A DNA stretch of 39,747 nt from Azospirillum halopraeferens DSM 3675 (GCF_000429625.1 NZ_KE386928.1:1-39747), one strand, 5' to 3'; shown: positions 1 to 7,481, numbered from the stretch's first letter. Program-made: numbers and translations. Notes: generated from the letters alone by a model not told the origin.

Positions 1-378
1 GTGCTCTACGGCGGCATGGGCAACGACGTGCTGGCGGGCAACCGCGGCACCGACACGCTGTACGGCGGCGCGGGGGCCGACACCTTCCGCATCGACGCAC
101 CGGGCGAAGGGGTCGACGTGATCGCCGACTTCGAGATCGGGGTGGACCGCATCGCGGTGGTCGGGCCCAATTTCGGCAACATCGCGACGGGCGTCCTGTC
201 GGCGCAGCACTTCGCCCTGGACAACCCGCTGTCCGCCAACGCCACCTTCGTGTTCAACACGGCGACCGGCGTGCTGTCCTTCGACGCCGACGGCAGCGGG
301 GCGGGGGCGGCGGTGGCCATCGCCACCCTCAACGTCCGCACCCTCAGCCACACCGACATCATCGTGACGGGAAGCTGA
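1..378 (+). CDS. RTX-type type I-secreted protein, C-terminal end (partial)
   Basis: Only the last 125 codons lie in the window; the reading frame is open at base 1, so the GTG at position 1 is probably internal. The visible part starts with glycine/aspartate-rich nonapeptide repeats of the GGxGxDxLx type (LYGGMGNDVL, LYGGAGADTF), which bind calcium in a parallel beta-roll. A compact C-terminal segment follows (VIADFEIGVDRIAV, FVFNTATGVLSFDADG) of the kind seen at the end of RTX proteins exported by type I secretion, where the uncleaved secretion signal sits. The protein is expected outside the cell. The enzymatic or adhesive part lies upstream and cannot be identified. A perfect hairpin begins 12 bases after the stop. 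Confidence 0.88.
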   Translation: MLYGGMGNDVLAGNRGTDTLYGGAGADTFRIDAPGEGVDVIADFEIGVDRIAVVGPNFGNIATGVLSAQHFALDNPLSANATFVFNTATGVLSFDADGSGAGAAVAIATLNVRTLSHTDIIVTGS

Positions 379-389
379 GGTCGGGTCAT

Positions 390-424
390 ACCGGGTTCGG
401 AACGTCCTGACGTCCGAACCCGGT
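390..424 (+). terminator. Hairpin after the RTX gene, probable terminator
   Basis: A perfect 12-bp stem (ACCGGGTTCGGA at 390-401 with TCCGAACCCGGT at 413-424) and an 11-base loop lies 12 bases past the stop codon. There is no T tract, so intrinsic termination is likely but not certain. Confidence 0.6.
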
Positions 425-484
425 TACGTCCGCGGCATCTGATGCCGTTCTGCCGGGCCGAAGCCCGGGTGACGTGTGAACACA

Positions 485-507
485 GCGGTCAGGATCGTCC
501 TGACCGC
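485..507. terminator. Second perfect hairpin between convergent genes
   Basis: GCGGTCAGGA (485-494) pairs exactly with TCCTGACCGC (498-507) across a 3-base loop. It lies between the RTX gene and the convergent redox protein gene, just outside repeat element copy 1. No T-rich tail is visible, so its role as a terminator is inferred from position. Confidence 0.4.
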
Positions 508-510
508 GCA

Positions 511-628
511 TCATACGGCCGGAAAATGATCACCCATCAATTGCCGACCGTAAAACCCGGCAGATCAATGCCTTGGCATTGATCGAGAGGGTGATACCAA
601 CGGCACCCTTCAGGTGCCGTTGGTATCA
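511..628. repeat. Dispersed three-hairpin element, copy 1
   Basis: This stretch is nearly the same as 19582-19701; 65 bases (534-598) are identical. It holds three inverted repeats. Hairpin 1 (514-552) is imperfect here. Hairpin 2 has a perfect 10-bp stem, GATCAATGCC (563-572) with GGCATTGATC (575-584). Hairpin 3 has a perfect 15-bp stem, 593-607 with 613-627, and loop CTTCA. Hairpin 3 ends 6 bases short of the stop codon of the minus-strand redox gene. There is no open reading frame inside, so this is a non-coding repeat of REP or MITE type, or a structured 3' element. Which of these cannot be settled from two copies. Confidence 0.85.
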
Positions 629-633
629 GGCCG

Positions 634-870
634 TCATGCCGTCAGCCACCTGGCGATGTCGTCCTCCTTGGGGAGACCGCCCGCGTGAACCACCTTGCCG
701 TCGATGACGATTCCGGGGGTCGAGGCGATGCCATATCCGGCGATGGCGGCATAGTCGGTGACCTTCTCTACGTGAACGGGCACGCCCAGCCGCTCGGCCT
801 GAGCCAGCACCATGTCTTGCGTCGTTTGACAGCGTTTGCATCCGGGGCCGAGGACTTTCACATCCTTCAT
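634..870 (-). CDS. Small thioredoxin-fold redox-active disulfide protein
   Basis: A 78-residue protein with the redox motif CKRC at residues 11-14, directly after a short first strand (VKVLGPGC), and a cis-proline region (IASTPGIVIDGKVV) typical of the glutaredoxin/thioredoxin fold. Size and motif match the family named small redox-active disulfide protein 2. A strong ribosome site (AGAAGGAG) lies 7 bases before the ATG and fixes the start. It is the last gene of an operon with an ArsR regulator and a DUF318 permease, starting 14 bases after the permease stop. A thiol reductase serving the permease or its substrate is an inference from this context; the true partner is unknown. Confidence 0.85.
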   Translation of the reverse strand: MKDVKVLGPGCKRCQTTQDMVLAQAERLGVPVHVEKVTDYAAIAGYGIASTPGIVIDGKVVHAGGLPKEDDIARWLTA

Positions 871-884
871 GGCTTTACTCCTTC

Positions 885-1949
885 TCAGGCGAGCAGTGCG
901 TTGAACAGGAATCCGACGCCGAGGATGCCGAGCCCCACGACGCCGACGAACACGGCAATCAGGCGTACTGTCAGCACCTTGCGCAGGATGATCATTTCCG
1001 GCAGCGACAGCGCGATGACGGACATCATGAAGGCCAGCACGGTCCCGACTGCCGCGCCCTTGCCGATCAGCGCTTCGACGACCGGGATGATCCCGGCAGC
1101 GTTCGAATACATCGGAATGCCCAGCAGGACCGCCGCAGGAACCGACCACCAGGCGTCCCGACCCATGATGGTGGCGAGCAGATCAGCGGGAACATAACCG
1201 TGGATGAAGGCCCCGGCCGCGATGCCGGCGATGATCCACACCCAAACGCGGCCGACGATGTCCTTGACGGCCTCGATGCCGGCCTTGATCCGGTCAACGA
1301 CCGTGACATCCTCGGCCGGTAGTTCGGCGACTTCCGAACGGATGGTGCGCACCCATTCTTCCAGCCAACCCTCCAGGTGCAGACGGCCAATGGCCCACCC
1401 GGCGACGATGGCGACGCCGAGTCCGAAGACGAGGTAGGTCAGCGCCACCTTCCAGCCGAGCAGGGCGAACAGCAGGCCAAGCGCCACCTCGTTGACCATC
1501 GGCGCAGCAATCAGGAACGAGAACGTCACCCCGAGCGGCACGCCCGCCGAGACGAACCCGATGAACAGCGGCACGGCGGAGCAGGAGCAGAACGGCGTGA
1601 CAACGCCGAGACCGGCCGCCGCCACGTTCCCCGCACTCTCGCGCCGTCCGGCCAACAGGGCCCGTGTCCGTTCGGGCGAGAAGAAACTCCGCACGACGCC
1701 CATGCCGAACACAACCAACGTCAGCAGCATCAGCACCTTGGGCGTGTCGTAGACGAAGAACCGGATCGCCTCCTCCAGATGACTGCCACGTTCCAGCGGC
1801 AGCAGCGACACGACCCGGTTCGAGAAGGGGACGAGCTGGCCGTAGAGTGCGAACCAGACCAGCACGAAGACCACCGCCCCGGCGACCCAAAGCCGGGGGT
1901 TCGGCCGTGATGGCCCCGCTTGCGGGGCCGGCGAGGTTCCGATGCTCAT
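885..1949 (-). CDS. DUF318/ArsP-like permease
   Basis: A 354-residue integral membrane protein with about eight hydrophobic segments. It carries the family hallmark FCSCSAVPLFIGF, followed by GVPLGVTFSFLIAAPMVNE in the first half, and a related GIPMYSNAAGIIPVVEAL segment in the second half, so the protein looks like an internal duplication. Characterised relatives include ArsP, which exports trivalent methylarsenicals; most members are unassigned. The start codon overlaps the arsR stop (ATGA at 1946-1949), so translation of the two is probably coupled. The conserved CxC could bind a soft metal or metalloid. The substrate is not shown by the sequence. Confidence 0.85.
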   Translation of the reverse strand: MSIGTSPAPQAGPSRPNPRLWVAGAVVFVLVWFALYGQLVPFSNRVVSLLPLERGSHLEEAIRFFVYDTPKVLMLLTLVVFGMGVVRSFFSPERTRALLAGRRESAGNVAAAGLGVVTPFCSCSAVPLFIGFVSAGVPLGVTFSFLIAAPMVNEVALGLLFALLGWKVALTYLVFGLGVAIVAGWAIGRLHLEGWLEEWVRTIRSEVAELPAEDVTVVDRIKAGIEAVKDIVGRVWVWIIAGIAAGAFIHGYVPADLLATIMGRDAWWSVPAAVLLGIPMYSNAAGIIPVVEALIGKGAAVGTVLAFMMSVIALSLPEMIILRKVLTVRLIAVFVGVVGLGILGVGFLFNALLA

Positions 1950-2248
1950 GCCGCTTTCTTTCGCTCTGATGCCATCGCGACGATCACGGCGTCGATGATG
2001 GCGACGATCTCGGGGCTCAGCGCCGGGTTCCGGCGATACCGCACCCACTGGGCGTCACGGCGGTCGACAACAAGCCCGGCGTTCCTGAGAGCAGCCATGT
2101 GGCGGGACATCCGGGACTGCGTGGCCGTCAGGCGGTCCATGAGTTCGCATACGCAGTGCTCCCGGCCATCCCACAGCAGGTGCAAGGCACCGAGCCGAGT
2201 CGGGTCGGAAAGAACGGACATCAGGGAGGCCACCGCTTCGGACTTCAT
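1946..2248 (-). CDS. ArsR/SmtB-family transcriptional regulator
   Basis: A 100-residue winged-helix repressor. The segment HCVCELMDRL near residues 31-40 resembles the ELCVCDL metal-binding motif of arsenic-responsive ArsR proteins, with two cysteines separated by one residue. The recognition helix follows (ATQSRMSRHMAALRNAGLV), then a wing (VVDRRDAQWVRYRRN). The ribosome site GGAGGGG lies just before the ATG. The gene heads the operon with the permease and redox protein, and an inverted repeat in its own promoter suggests autorepression. Arsenic or another thiophilic ion as inducer is inferred from the CVC motif. Confidence 0.9.
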   Translation of the reverse strand: MKSEAVASLMSVLSDPTRLGALHLLWDGREHCVCELMDRLTATQSRMSRHMAALRNAGLVVDRRDAQWVRYRRNPALSPEIVAIIDAVIVAMASERKKAA

Positions 2249-2260
2249 GCGCCCCTCCGC

Positions 2261-2308
2261 TTATGCGGTTATGAGCATAAATTAATACAAAGCGGGTTGC
2301 GCCGTCAA
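2261..2308 (-). promoter_or_regulatory. arsR promoter and operator
   Basis: Read on the minus strand, a TTGACG -35 element (2308-2303) is followed by an AT-rich -10 region and then by the inverted repeat TTATGC-N8-GCATAA (2261-2280), which ends 12 bases before the arsR start codon. An operator over the -10/+1 region fits repression by the ArsR-family product. The exact -10 hexamer is ambiguous. Confidence 0.6.
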
Positions 2309-2421
2309 TCGGCCACCTCGAACATTGCTGTCGAGCGTCGACGCAGGAGCGCATCACACCGTTACGACGGCTCTTTGGCGCAAACCCGGCCGGAGGCCGG
2401 GATCAGGATCAGGAGCAATGC

Positions 2422-2465
2422 CGCAAAGCAGTGTTGCGGGCCCGGCGACCCGCAACACCTTTGCG
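2422..2465 (-). terminator. Hairpin downstream of the universal stress gene
   Basis: GTGTTGCGGG (2431-2440) pairs with CCCGCAACAC (2449-2458), and the outer arms CGCAAAG (2422-2428) and CTTTGCG (2459-2465) extend the stem past a 2-base bulge. It begins about 30 bases after the minus-strand stop codon. There is no long T tract. Confidence 0.6.
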
Positions 2466-2494
2466 CAGTGGCCTCCCGTTTCGTTGCGGACCGC

Positions 2495-3334
2495 TCAGTG
2501 CGTCAGCAGAACCGGGACGGTCATGTGCTGGAGCATGTACCGGGTCATCCCGCCCAGCACCAGTTCGCGCAGGCGCGAGCGGCCGTAGGCGCCCATCACC
2601 ACCATGTCGCAGGATTCGTCGGCGATGGTGTTCAGCATGGTGTCGCCCGGTTCCACCTGGTGGGTGGTGATGTGGGCGGCCTCCACCTTGCAGCCGTGGC
2701 GCGACAGGTGGCGGGCGATGTCGGCCCCCGGCTCGTCCCCCAGGCCGGCGGCGCCGGGCGCGGGATTGACGGCCAGCACCACCACCCGCTTCGCACGGCT
2801 CAGCAGGGGCAGGGCGTCGGCGACGGCGCGCGCCGCCTCGCGGCTGGCGTTCCAGCCCACCAGGACGCGTTCGCCCACCGTGGCGAAGCTGCCGGCGTAG
2901 GGCACCACCAGCACCGGGCGGCCGCAATCGAACACCAGGTCCTGGGGCATCGCCACGGGCACGTCGCGGTCGCGCCGCGGGTCGACCTGGCCGACGACCA
3001 GCAGGTCGGCGTAGCGGCCGTGCAGGGCGGCCGCCGTGGTGGGATCGCCGCGCACGACGCGCCATTCCGACCGGTCGGTCAGGCCGAAGCGGCGCATGCG
3101 GTCATCGAAGTCCCGGCCGGCGGCGACGGCGCGCTCCTCATCGGCGCGGCGTTGGGCGTCGCGCACGTCCTCGGGCAGCTCGGCCGCGACATAGGCCGGC
3201 AGGGGGGCGTGCGCGATGACATACAGGCCGGTGAGGTGAGCGTCGTTGTCGGCCGCAAGCCGGGCCGCCACGTCGATGCGCGCGGCGGCGGCCGGGGTGT
3301 CGTCCACCACGACCAGCAGGTCCTTGAGTGCCAT
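2495..3334 (-). CDS. Tandem-domain universal stress protein (UspA family)
   Basis: A 279-residue cytoplasmic protein made of two UspA-like domains. The first begins LLVVVDDTPAAAARI. The second begins near residue 156 (RVLVGWNASREAARAV) and ends with MGAYGRSRLRELVLGGMT, which fits the G-x2-G-x9-G-(S/T) ATP-binding motif; the first domain lacks a clear copy. Such tandem proteins respond to oxidative, metabolic or oxygen-limitation stress, but no specific role can be read here. The ATG at 3334 is chosen for its ribosome site (GGAGACGAGG); an upstream in-frame ATG would add 18 residues without family similarity. The gene stands alone, divergent from the PAS-EAL gene. Confidence 0.88.
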   Translation of the reverse strand: MALKDLLVVVDDTPAAAARIDVAARLAADNDAHLTGLYVIAHAPLPAYVAAELPEDVRDAQRRADEERAVAAGRDFDDRMRRFGLTDRSEWRVVRGDPTTAAALHGRYADLLVVGQVDPRRDRDVPVAMPQDLVFDCGRPVLVVPYAGSFATVGERVLVGWNASREAARAVADALPLLSRAKRVVVLAVNPAPGAAGLGDEPGADIARHLSRHGCKVEAAHITTHQVEPGDTMLNTIADESCDMVVMGAYGRSRLRELVLGGMTRYMLQHMTVPVLLTH

Positions 3335-3604
3335 GTCCTCGTCTCCATGCAGCCCGCGGGCGGCCGCCGTGCCCGGCCCCGCCCGCACGGGCCCATCGAC
3401 TATAACGCCGCCTGCGGCGCGAAAACCAGGGCACCCTTCGGCGCGGATACCGGGGCGTCCCGGGGCGCATGGCGGGAGCGTATCACCGCCGGCGAAATGC
3501 TCGCCCCCGCCACCCGCCGTGCCGGATTGCTTTTGACGCGCAGCTTATCCATCGCGTAAGTGTTCGCGGTTGGTCGACCGACGGTGCCCACAGCTACGCA
3601 GCCC

Positions 3605-5350
3605 ATGAAACCGGACCCCCACCTCGACGCATTGGTTGCAGCCCTCAGCGGCGCCGAATCCTCGGCTGCGGGACTCGATACGTTGCTCCAGATCGTGGAC
3701 TGCATGCCCACCATGGTGGCGCTTCTCGATACCGAGCGCCGGCACATCTTCGCCAACCAAGCCTATCTCGACTTTATGCAGGTCACGATGGCCGACCTGA
3801 CCGGCCGCACCGTCGCCGAGGTGATGGGGGCCGAGCTGTTCCGGTCCACCCGCGGCGCCGCCGACCGGGCCCTGGCCGGCGAAACGGTGCAGGCCGAAGG
3901 CTGGATTCCCGATCCCGGCGGCGGCCAGCGCTACATGCTGCGCGTGCATGCCCCGCACCGCCGCCCCGATGGAACGATCGCCGGTTACTTCGTGCTGCTG
4001 CACGACATGACCGAACGCCGCCAGGTGCAGGACGACCTGTTCCGGCTGGCCTACTACGACCCGGTGACGGGGCTCGGCAATCGGCTGCTGCTGGTCAAGC
4101 ACATGGCCGATTACCAGGCGGTGGGGGAGGCGTTCACCCTGGTGACCGTCGACGTCGACCGCTTCGTCGAGGTGCGCACCAGCCTGGGCCAGGGCTTCGC
4201 CAACGAGCTGCTGATCGACATCGCCCACCGGCTGGCCCGTGACGCCGGTCCCTACGATCTCCTGGCCCGCATCAGCGACCATGCCTTCGCCCTGCTGATG
4301 GCCGGCGATGCCGCGTCAGCGGAGGTGGAGCAGCGGGTGGACACGGTTGCCGGCATCGTCCGCTCCGCCCGCTCCAGCTCGGGCGCCGCCGTGTTCCTGA
4401 CCGCCAGCATCGGCGTCGCCCGCTGTTCCGATGCCCATGAACGGCCCGAGGACGTGCTGCGCGACGCCGAGATCGCCACCGCCCACGCCCGCACCGGCGG
4501 CGGCGGACGGTACGCCCTGTTCGACCCCGCCATGCACACCCGGGTGGTGGAGCAGGTCCGTCTCGAACACGATCTGCGCGACGCGCTGGAACGCGGCGAA
4601 GGGCTGTGGGTCGCCTACCAGCCCATCGTGGAGATGGTGACCGGCGGGCTGGCCGGATTCGAGGCGCTGGTGCGCTGGAACCACCCCGAGCGCGGCAACA
4701 TTCCGCCCGGCGTCTTCATCCCCATCGCCGAGAGCACGGGGCTGGTGGTGACGCTGGGCCACTGGGTGCTGCGGGACGCCTGCCGCCGGGTGGCGGACTG
4801 GCAGGACAAGCGCACCCCCGGATCGGCGCCGCTGTTCATGAGCGTGAACCTGTCGCCCATCCAGCTCGGCGATCCGGGGTTCGTCCACCAGGTGCGCAAC
4901 GTGCTGCGCGAAACCGGGGTCGAACCGTCCTGGCTGAAGCTGGAGCTGACCGAGGGCGCGGTGATGGAGAAGGCGGAGCAGTCGATCAAGCTGCTCCAGC
5001 AGCTCCGCGGCCTGGGGATCAAGCTGTCGATCGACGATTTCGGCACCGGCTACTCCTCGCTCAGCTACCTGCACAAGCTGCCCATCGACAGCCTGAAGGT
5101 GGACCGCTCCTTCGTCTCCGCCATGCACCAGTCGGAGGAGAACCGGGCGATCGTGCGCATCATCATCGATCTCGCCCGCCTGCTGGGGTTCGATGTCATC
5201 GCCGAGGGGATCGAGACCACCGCCGACGCCAACCTGCTGCGCGCGCTGGCCTGCGACTACGGCCAGGGCTACCATTTCGCCCGCCCCCTGCCGCCCGAGG
5301 AGGCGGAACGCCTGGTCGTCGGCGACCCGCCCTGGTGGGACGGGGTGTAG
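3605..5350 (+). CDS. PAS - degenerate GGDEF - EAL protein, probable cyclic-di-GMP phosphodiesterase
   Basis: A 581-residue protein with a PAS sensor domain (about residues 28-138), a GGDEF-like domain (about 146-310) and an EAL domain (about 320-575). The diguanylate cyclase signature is replaced by ISDHAF at 223-228, so cyclase activity is unlikely and the domain may only bind GTP or regulate. The EAL domain looks active: EAL at 353-355, LELTEG near 446, DDFGTGYSSL at 477-486, K498 and E534 in VIAEGIET. It should hydrolyse cyclic-di-GMP and so affect motility or biofilm. No transmembrane segment is seen, so it is cytoplasmic. A GTG at 3560 would add 15 residues; neither start has a clear ribosome site. 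The PAS ligand is unknown. Confidence 0.88.
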   Translation: MKPDPHLDALVAALSGAESSAAGLDTLLQIVDCMPTMVALLDTERRHIFANQAYLDFMQVTMADLTGRTVAEVMGAELFRSTRGAADRALAGETVQAEGWIPDPGGGQRYMLRVHAPHRRPDGTIAGYFVLLHDMTERRQVQDDLFRLAYYDPVTGLGNRLLLVKHMADYQAVGEAFTLVTVDVDRFVEVRTSLGQGFANELLIDIAHRLARDAGPYDLLARISDHAFALLMAGDAASAEVEQRVDTVAGIVRSARSSSGAAVFLTASIGVARCSDAHERPEDVLRDAEIATAHARTGGGGRYALFDPAMHTRVVEQVRLEHDLRDALERGEGLWVAYQPIVEMVTGGLAGFEALVRWNHPERGNIPPGVFIPIAESTGLVVTLGHWVLRDACRRVADWQDKRTPGSAPLFMSVNLSPIQLGDPGFVHQVRNVLRETGVEPSWLKLELTEGAVMEKAEQSIKLLQQLRGLGIKLSIDDFGTGYSSLSYLHKLPIDSLKVDRSFVSAMHQSEENRAIVRIIIDLARLLGFDVIAEGIETTADANLLRALACDYGQGYHFARPLPPEEAERLVVGDPPWWDGV

Positions 5351-5364
5351 GCGGACCCGGCCGG

Positions 5365-5378
5365 CTGATCTCGATCAA
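5365..5378 (+). promoter_or_regulatory. FNR/FixK-like box upstream of the receiver gene
   Basis: CTGAT-CTCG-ATCAA matches the FNR/FixK consensus TTGAT-N4-ATCAA at 9 of 10 positions. A TATTTC sequence at 5405-5410 could serve as -10 element, which would place the box centre near -42 to -45. That is the class II activation position of this regulator family. A FixK-type gene lies two genes downstream. Confidence 0.6.
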
Positions 5379-5495
5379 TCCTGCCGTTCGTACGCAGAAA
5401 CCCGTATTTCTGGCATGGCCTCCCGGCGTTATCTTGCCTTCGGCCCGGTCGCATCCGTTTGCGCGCCGGGCCACGGTTATGCGCTGGAGGCGGAC

Positions 5496-5906
5496 TTGGA
5501 CGGTACAGGCGAGAAACGCGTCTATCTCATCGACGACGACGAGCCGGTCCGCGACTCGGTGCGCACGCTGCTGGAAACGTGCGATTACCGGGTGGAGGAC
5601 TATCCGTCGTGCCGCGACTTCATCGACGGAATCGGCGGCTTCGACCGGCCGGCCGAAGAGGGCGTGCGCGGGTGCCTGCTGCTGGACCTGCACATGCCGG
5701 TCATGAGCGGGCTGGAGTTCATGGAGCGCCACGGCGCCGACCTGCGGGGCATGCCCGTCATCCTGATCACCGGGCGCGCCGACACCGCCACCGCCACCCG
5801 CGTGCGCGAGGCGGGGGTCGTCGCGGTGCTGGAGAAGCCGTTCGAGGACGACGACCTGCTCGACACCATCGAGCGCGTCATGGCCGGCCGCGAACTGGCG
5901 GCCTGA
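5496..5906 (+). CDS. Single-domain response regulator receiver, FixJ-like
   Basis: A 136-residue protein that is only a receiver domain. It has the acidic pocket (YLIDDDEPVRDSV), the phosphoacceptor aspartate in LLLDLHMPVMSG, the conserved threonine in LITGRAD and the lysine in LEKPF. The sequence is closest in style to FixJ receivers, but no DNA-binding domain follows. A TTG start at 5496 is chosen because GGAGG lies 5 bases upstream and because an inferred transcript start near 5416 would leave the in-frame ATG at 5415 without a leader. The next gene is a FixK-type regulator, so it may relay or titrate phosphate in an oxygen or redox circuit. No kinase gene is nearby. Confidence 0.85.
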   Translation: MDGTGEKRVYLIDDDEPVRDSVRTLLETCDYRVEDYPSCRDFIDGIGGFDRPAEEGVRGCLLLDLHMPVMSGLEFMERHGADLRGMPVILITGRADTATATRVREAGVVAVLEKPFEDDDLLDTIERVMAGRELAA

Positions 5907-5924
5907 GCCCTTACGGGCCATTAC

Positions 5925-6003
5925 CTACGTCATAAGTTGGTCGATACGTAATCTTCCTTACGTAGTGATCCGAACTACGCGGAAAGGCCGAAATCCCCTA
6001 CGT
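5925..6003 (+). promoter_or_regulatory. Cluster of TACGT motifs upstream of the FixK-type gene
   Basis: Five related motifs occur in 79 bases: CTACGT (5925-5930), TACGTA (5945-5950), TTACGTAG (5958-5965), CTACG (5975-5979) and CTACGT (5998-6003). TTACGTAG differs by one base from GTAMGTAG, the FixJ recognition sequence as I recall it. Several sites for a LuxR/FixJ-type activator upstream of a fixK-like gene would be a familiar arrangement; the link is an inference. Confidence 0.5.
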
Positions 6004-6069
6004 TTCGGTTCGGGACCAACGAGGCGGGACCCACGCAGGACCCGCCGCCGAACGCAGGAGACCACGACC

Positions 6070-6819
6070 ATGGCCGCTCATCTCGCCACCCTCGACCATG
6101 CCGCCACCGTCCGCCCGGCCTTCGCTCCGGTTCCCGGGCACCGCAGCGTGCGTTCCGGCGGCGGCACCGTGGTTGCGTTCCCCGACCTGCGCGGGGCGGA
6201 CACCCTGGAGGCCATCGCTGACACCGTGGTGGCCGAGCGCGAGACGATGCTGTTCTCCGAGGGTGACGCCGCCGGCGACCTCTACCGCGTGATTGACGGC
6301 ATGGTGCGCATCTACAAGCTGCTGCCCGACGGGCGCCGCCAGATCGTCGGCTTCCTGCAGGCGGGTGACATGATGGGCCTGACGCTGGGTCCCTGCTATC
6401 TCTACACCGCCGAGACGGTGACCACCTGCTCGCTCCAGCGCCTCCCGCGCAGCCGCTTCGAGGCCCTGATGGAGGCCCAGCCGGCTCTGGCCCGCAGCCT
6501 GCACGCCCGCACCGCCACCGAACTGGTCGCCGCCCAGGATCATATGCTGCTGCTGGGCCGCAAGACCGCGGTGGAGAAGGTCGCCTCCTTCCTGCTGCTG
6601 CTGGCGACGCGCAGCCGCAGCGCCTCCTCCCTCGGCGGGCGCCGGGTGCGCCTGCCGATGAGCCGCAACGACATCGCCGACTATCTGGGCCTGACCACCG
6701 AGACGGTGTCGCGCGCCTTCACCAAGCTGAAGACCGGCGGCCTGATCCGCCTGCTGGAAGGCGGCCTGGTCGAGATCGTCGACCGCGACGGCCTGGCCGG
6801 CACCACCGAAGGGGCGTGA
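6070..6819 (+). CDS. Crp/Fnr-family transcriptional regulator, FixK-like
   Basis: A 249-residue regulator with a cyclic-nucleotide-binding-like beta roll (about residues 50-150), a dimerisation helix and a C-terminal helix-turn-helix (about 197-222). The recognition helix contains E211-TVSR, the arrangement that reads TTGAT-N4-ATCAA in FNR and FixK proteins. The N-terminal cysteine cluster that holds the oxygen-sensing Fe-S centre of FNR is absent; the visible cysteines are C109 and C120. It is therefore more like FixK, whose amount is set by another sensor. A ribosome site (AGGAG) lies 9 bases before the ATG. A FNR-like box upstream of the neighbouring receiver gene could be one of its targets. 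Confidence 0.88.
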   Translation: MAAHLATLDHAATVRPAFAPVPGHRSVRSGGGTVVAFPDLRGADTLEAIADTVVAERETMLFSEGDAAGDLYRVIDGMVRIYKLLPDGRRQIVGFLQAGDMMGLTLGPCYLYTAETVTTCSLQRLPRSRFEALMEAQPALARSLHARTATELVAAQDHMLLLGRKTAVEKVASFLLLLATRSRSASSLGGRRVRLPMSRNDIADYLGLTTETVSRAFTKLKTGGLIRLLEGGLVEIVDRDGLAGTTEGA

Positions 6820-6920
6820 GCACACCCCTTTCGATCGGCTGGCGCGGCCGCGCGGCGTCCCCAGATAGGCCCGATGGGCAACCGGATGGACCCGGTGGGC
6901 AAGGGGAGTGCGGGGACGCC

Positions 6921-7463
6921 ATGGCCGGGACTCGACTGCGGACCTCACGGGCGGCGCTGGCCGCCCTTCTTCTCGGGGCACCGCTGGCCGCCTGCGACGA
7001 CAGCCGCGTCGTCGCCGACCAGCCGGATCCCGCCTACAGCTTCAACGAACTGGCCTATGCGGCCTCCGACCGCGACCTGCGGGTGGTGGTGCACGGCACT
7101 CCCTTCGGCGGCGACGCCGCGTCCTTCTCCCGCGGCGTGGCCGCGGTCATGCGGGACCGCATCGTCGGCATCCGCACCAACCCCACCACCGACCCCGGCG
7201 CCTCGGCGCGGCCCGCCTACCGCGTGGTCTTCGCCTTCGAACCGGTGCAGCCGACCCTGAACAGCGAGCTGTGCGGCGACGGGCCGGTGCGCACGCAGGC
7301 ACCGGGCACCACCCTGACGGCTCAGGCCGTGTTCTGCCGCGGCGGGCGCAAGCTGTCGGGCGCCACCGGCCGCCTGGACGAGGCGCAGGGGCCCAACGAC
7401 CCCCGCTTCCGCCGCCTGATCGGCGATCTCACCGCCACCATCCTGCCGCCCAACCAGCCGTGA
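6921..7463 (+). CDS. Putative lipoprotein of unknown function
   Basis: A 180-residue protein with a hydrophobic N terminus ending in the lipobox LAAC at C25, followed by DDS, so it should be lipidated and anchored on the periplasmic side. The mature part has no motif I recognise. It contains two cysteines (in LNSELCGDG and AVFCRGG) that could form a disulfide, and a final segment RFRRLIGDLTATILPP. The ATG at 6921 is chosen because it gives a proper signal peptide; an upstream in-frame start would hide it behind a charged extension. It lies about 100 bases after the FixK-like gene on the same strand and could share its transcript. Confidence 0.7.
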   Translation: MAGTRLRTSRAALAALLLGAPLAACDDSRVVADQPDPAYSFNELAYAASDRDLRVVVHGTPFGGDAASFSRGVAAVMRDRIVGIRTNPTTDPGASARPAYRVVFAFEPVQPTLNSELCGDGPVRTQAPGTTLTAQAVFCRGGRKLSGATGRLDEAQGPNDPRFRRLIGDLTATILPPNQP

Positions 7464-7481
7464 CCGCGGCGGCGGTCCGCC

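Noticed and set aside
3550..3604. GTG at 3560 as start of the PAS-EAL protein
   Set aside because: It adds 15 residues without similarity and has no ribosome site. The ATG at 3605 is also weak, so this is a preference and not a firm exclusion.
5415..5495. ATG at 5415 as start of the receiver gene
   Set aside because: No ribosome site; the extra residues have no receiver-family similarity; TTG at 5496 has GGAGG at the right distance.
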